Shown: in pieces, positions 6,977 to 7,604 of the stretch | Layout: each line of letters starts with the position of its first letter | How positions within the stretch are numbered: position 1 is the first letter of the stretch | DNA from: Flammeovirgaceae bacterium | GTDB lineage: Bacteria > Bacteroidota > Bacteroidia > Cytophagales > Cyclobacteriaceae | Reading direction: 5' to 3' | DNA: 7,604 nucleotides | Assembly (NCBI GenBank): GCA_003228395.1 | Contig: QIDJ01000005.1 | Location: forward strand, 1-7,604 | Translations under genes and position numbers: made by a program | Notes under the pieces: model-generated | Databases searched by the model: none | The model's input: only the letters and a program-made list of their open reading frames with translations | Told to the model about the DNA's origin: nothing

Positions 6977-7082
6977 GGGCCAAAAAAAATGCATTTTGTA
7001 TATACTTGAATAGCAGTCCGGCCGCTTATTTGCGTTTGAAACCCGGTTTACCTGCCTGATCAAGCATGCGCTGCCTGCCTGT

Positions 7083-7105
7083 GAATCAGGAAATCGAATC
7101 AGGAA
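7083..7105. repeat. Short direct repeat, 10 bases with 13-base period
   Basis: GAATCAGGAA occurs at 7083-7092 and 7096-7105, separated by ATC. It overlaps the end of the small candidate reading frame on the minus strand. Most simply a slippage duplication. Confidence 0.5.
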
Positions 7106-7233
7106 GTAAAGTGAATATATGGGTATATCCCTCCGTATAAACTATCGAAAAGACTTGTCATGAGATTTACTCCTACCAGGGCTGACGTAAAGGAAAACTC
7201 CTGTTCATACCATATTTTTTCAATTTCAAACAT
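7099..7233 (-). CDS. Candidate 44-residue small protein overlapping the ychF end
   Basis: An ATG at 7233-7231 lies inside the last codons of ychF (ATGTTTGA, where TGA is the ychF stop) and opens a frame of 44 codons ending in TGA at 7099-7101. The product begins [15 protein letters not shown] and continues through a mildly hydrophobic [13 protein letters not shown] to an aromatic end, YIHFTS. The 8-base overlap with ychF would allow translation by termination-reinitiation. There is no clear ribosome site and I recognise no family. The frame is short enough to arise by chance, so this is a candidate only; it could also be a leftover of a decayed gene. Confidence 0.22.
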   Translation of the reverse strand: MFEIEKIWYEQEFSFTSALVGVNLMTSLFDSLYGGIYPYIHFTS

Positions 7234-7604
7234 TGAATCGAAAAAATACAAGGTCTCCATCTTGTATTACATATGACTTTCCCTCTATGGACATCTTGCC
7301 CGCCTCTTTACAGGCAACTTCGCTACCATAATGGCTTAAATCACGCAATTTTATGACTTCAGCCTTAATAAATCCTTTTTCGAAGTCGGTGTGGATCACA
7401 CCAGCTGCCTGTGGAGCTTTCCAGCCTTTTTTGATTGTCCATGCCCTTACCTCTTTTGGCCCGGCTGTGAAAAAAGTGACCAAATCAAGAAGCCTGTAGG
7501 ATGCCCGGATCAGCTTGTCCAGTCCGGACTCTTTCAGTTTGTATTCCTTCAGGAACATGATCCGCTCTTCAGGGTCTTCCAGTTCTGCAATCTGGGCTTC
7601 GATC
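7226..7604 (-). CDS. ychF: YchF/OLA1-type ATPase, C-terminal part (5' end outside window)
   Basis: YchF is a universally conserved P-loop NTPase of the Obg/TRAFAC group that prefers ATP, binds ribosomes and is linked to the response to oxidative stress. The frame is open to the window edge; the first in-frame codons read [20 protein letters not shown], the helical segment that follows the G domain. Then come [16 protein letters not shown], the highly conserved [20 protein letters not shown], and a C-terminal TGS domain with [20 protein letters not shown] and the family's ending [10 protein letters not shown]. The stop is TGA at 7226-7228. The G domain with the NxxE motif in place of NKxD, which underlies ATP preference, lies outside the window. 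The next gene on this strand starts more than 550 bases downstream, so they are probably not one operon. Confidence 0.96.
   Translation of the reverse strand, partial: IEAQIAELEDPEERIMFLKEYKLKESGLDKLIRASYRLLDLVTFFTAGPKEVRAWTIKKGWKAPQAAGVIHTDFEKGFIKAEVIKLRDLSHYGSEVACKEAGKMSIEGKSYVIQDGDLVFFRFNV

Larger units (their letters stand above)
6672..7225. other. 554-base gap without a convincing gene, rich in short repeats
   Basis: Between the cas6-like start and the ychF stop I find no recognisable protein, tRNA or rRNA. An 82-codon plus-strand frame at 6811-7059 gives Trp/Phe/Cys-rich, low-quality protein and is probably spurious; a 44-codon minus-strand frame at 7099-7233 is listed separately. The stretch contains an A-loop inverted repeat (6726-6759), three copies of an 8-base motif (6811-6976), overlapping alternative hairpins (6830-6863), CCTGCCTG runs at 7051-7058 and 7073-7080, and a 10-base direct repeat (7083-7105). 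There are no regularly spaced 25-40 base repeats, so it is not a CRISPR array. The 5' leader of the cas6-like gene must lie at its left end; near matches to the -7 box (minus-strand TAATTTTT at 6702-6709, TATCTTTA at 6752-6759) lack well-placed -33 elements. Confidence 0.6.

Noticed and set aside
6811..7059. Plus-strand frame of 82 codons
   Set aside because: Trp/Phe/Cys-rich sequence with no recognisable motif, no ribosome site, and its start lies within one of the repeated 8-base motifs; probably chance.
6672..7225. CRISPR array next to the cas6-like gene
   Set aside because: I looked for repeats of 25-40 bases at regular spacing; only 8-13 base repeats with uneven spacing are present.

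Overview
The window looks like a chromosomal stretch from a member of the Bacteroidota. The best markers are a type IX secretion system plug protein, an ECF sigma factor gene overlapping or abutting a gene for a membrane-tethered beta-barrel protein, an LVIVD-repeat lipoprotein, moderately AT-rich DNA and mostly weak Shine-Dalgarno signals. Nothing in it looks like a phage, an insertion sequence or a CRISPR array. The exact genus cannot be read from this sequence.

Layout. Positions 1-453 (+) hold the C-terminal end of an ABC-F ATPase. Converging on it from the right, with a 7-base gap, is a run of four minus-strand genes read from about 4499 down to 461: an ECF sigma factor (GTG start), a protein with a short cytoplasmic head, one membrane helix and a C-terminal beta-barrel domain, then after 130 bases an LVIVD beta-propeller lipoprotein, and a small outer-membrane barrel protein whose start overlaps the lipoprotein stop (ATGA). 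Divergent from the sigma factor, across a 121-base gap, is the T9SS plug gene (4621-5871, +). Its stop codon overlaps the stop codon of a convergent cas6-like gene (5868-6671, -). About 550 bases without a convincing gene follow, containing several short repeats. The window ends in the C-terminal third of ychF (7226-7604, -).

How the parts may work together. The sigma factor and the tethered barrel protein form a likely regulator/anti-regulator pair sensing the cell envelope. The plug protein belongs to the outer-membrane secretion machinery, so the sigma pair may respond to or control envelope and secretion load (inference). The lipoprotein and the small barrel protein are translationally coupled and probably make a joint outer-membrane product of unknown role. 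The Cas6-like protein is the oddest item: it is a full-length RAMP-fold protein with the family's glycine-rich loop, but it stands alone, without a CRISPR array or other cas genes in view, and it lacks residues matching the usual catalytic Tyr/His/Lys set. It may be an RNA-binding protein used outside CRISPR, or may serve an array elsewhere in the genome.
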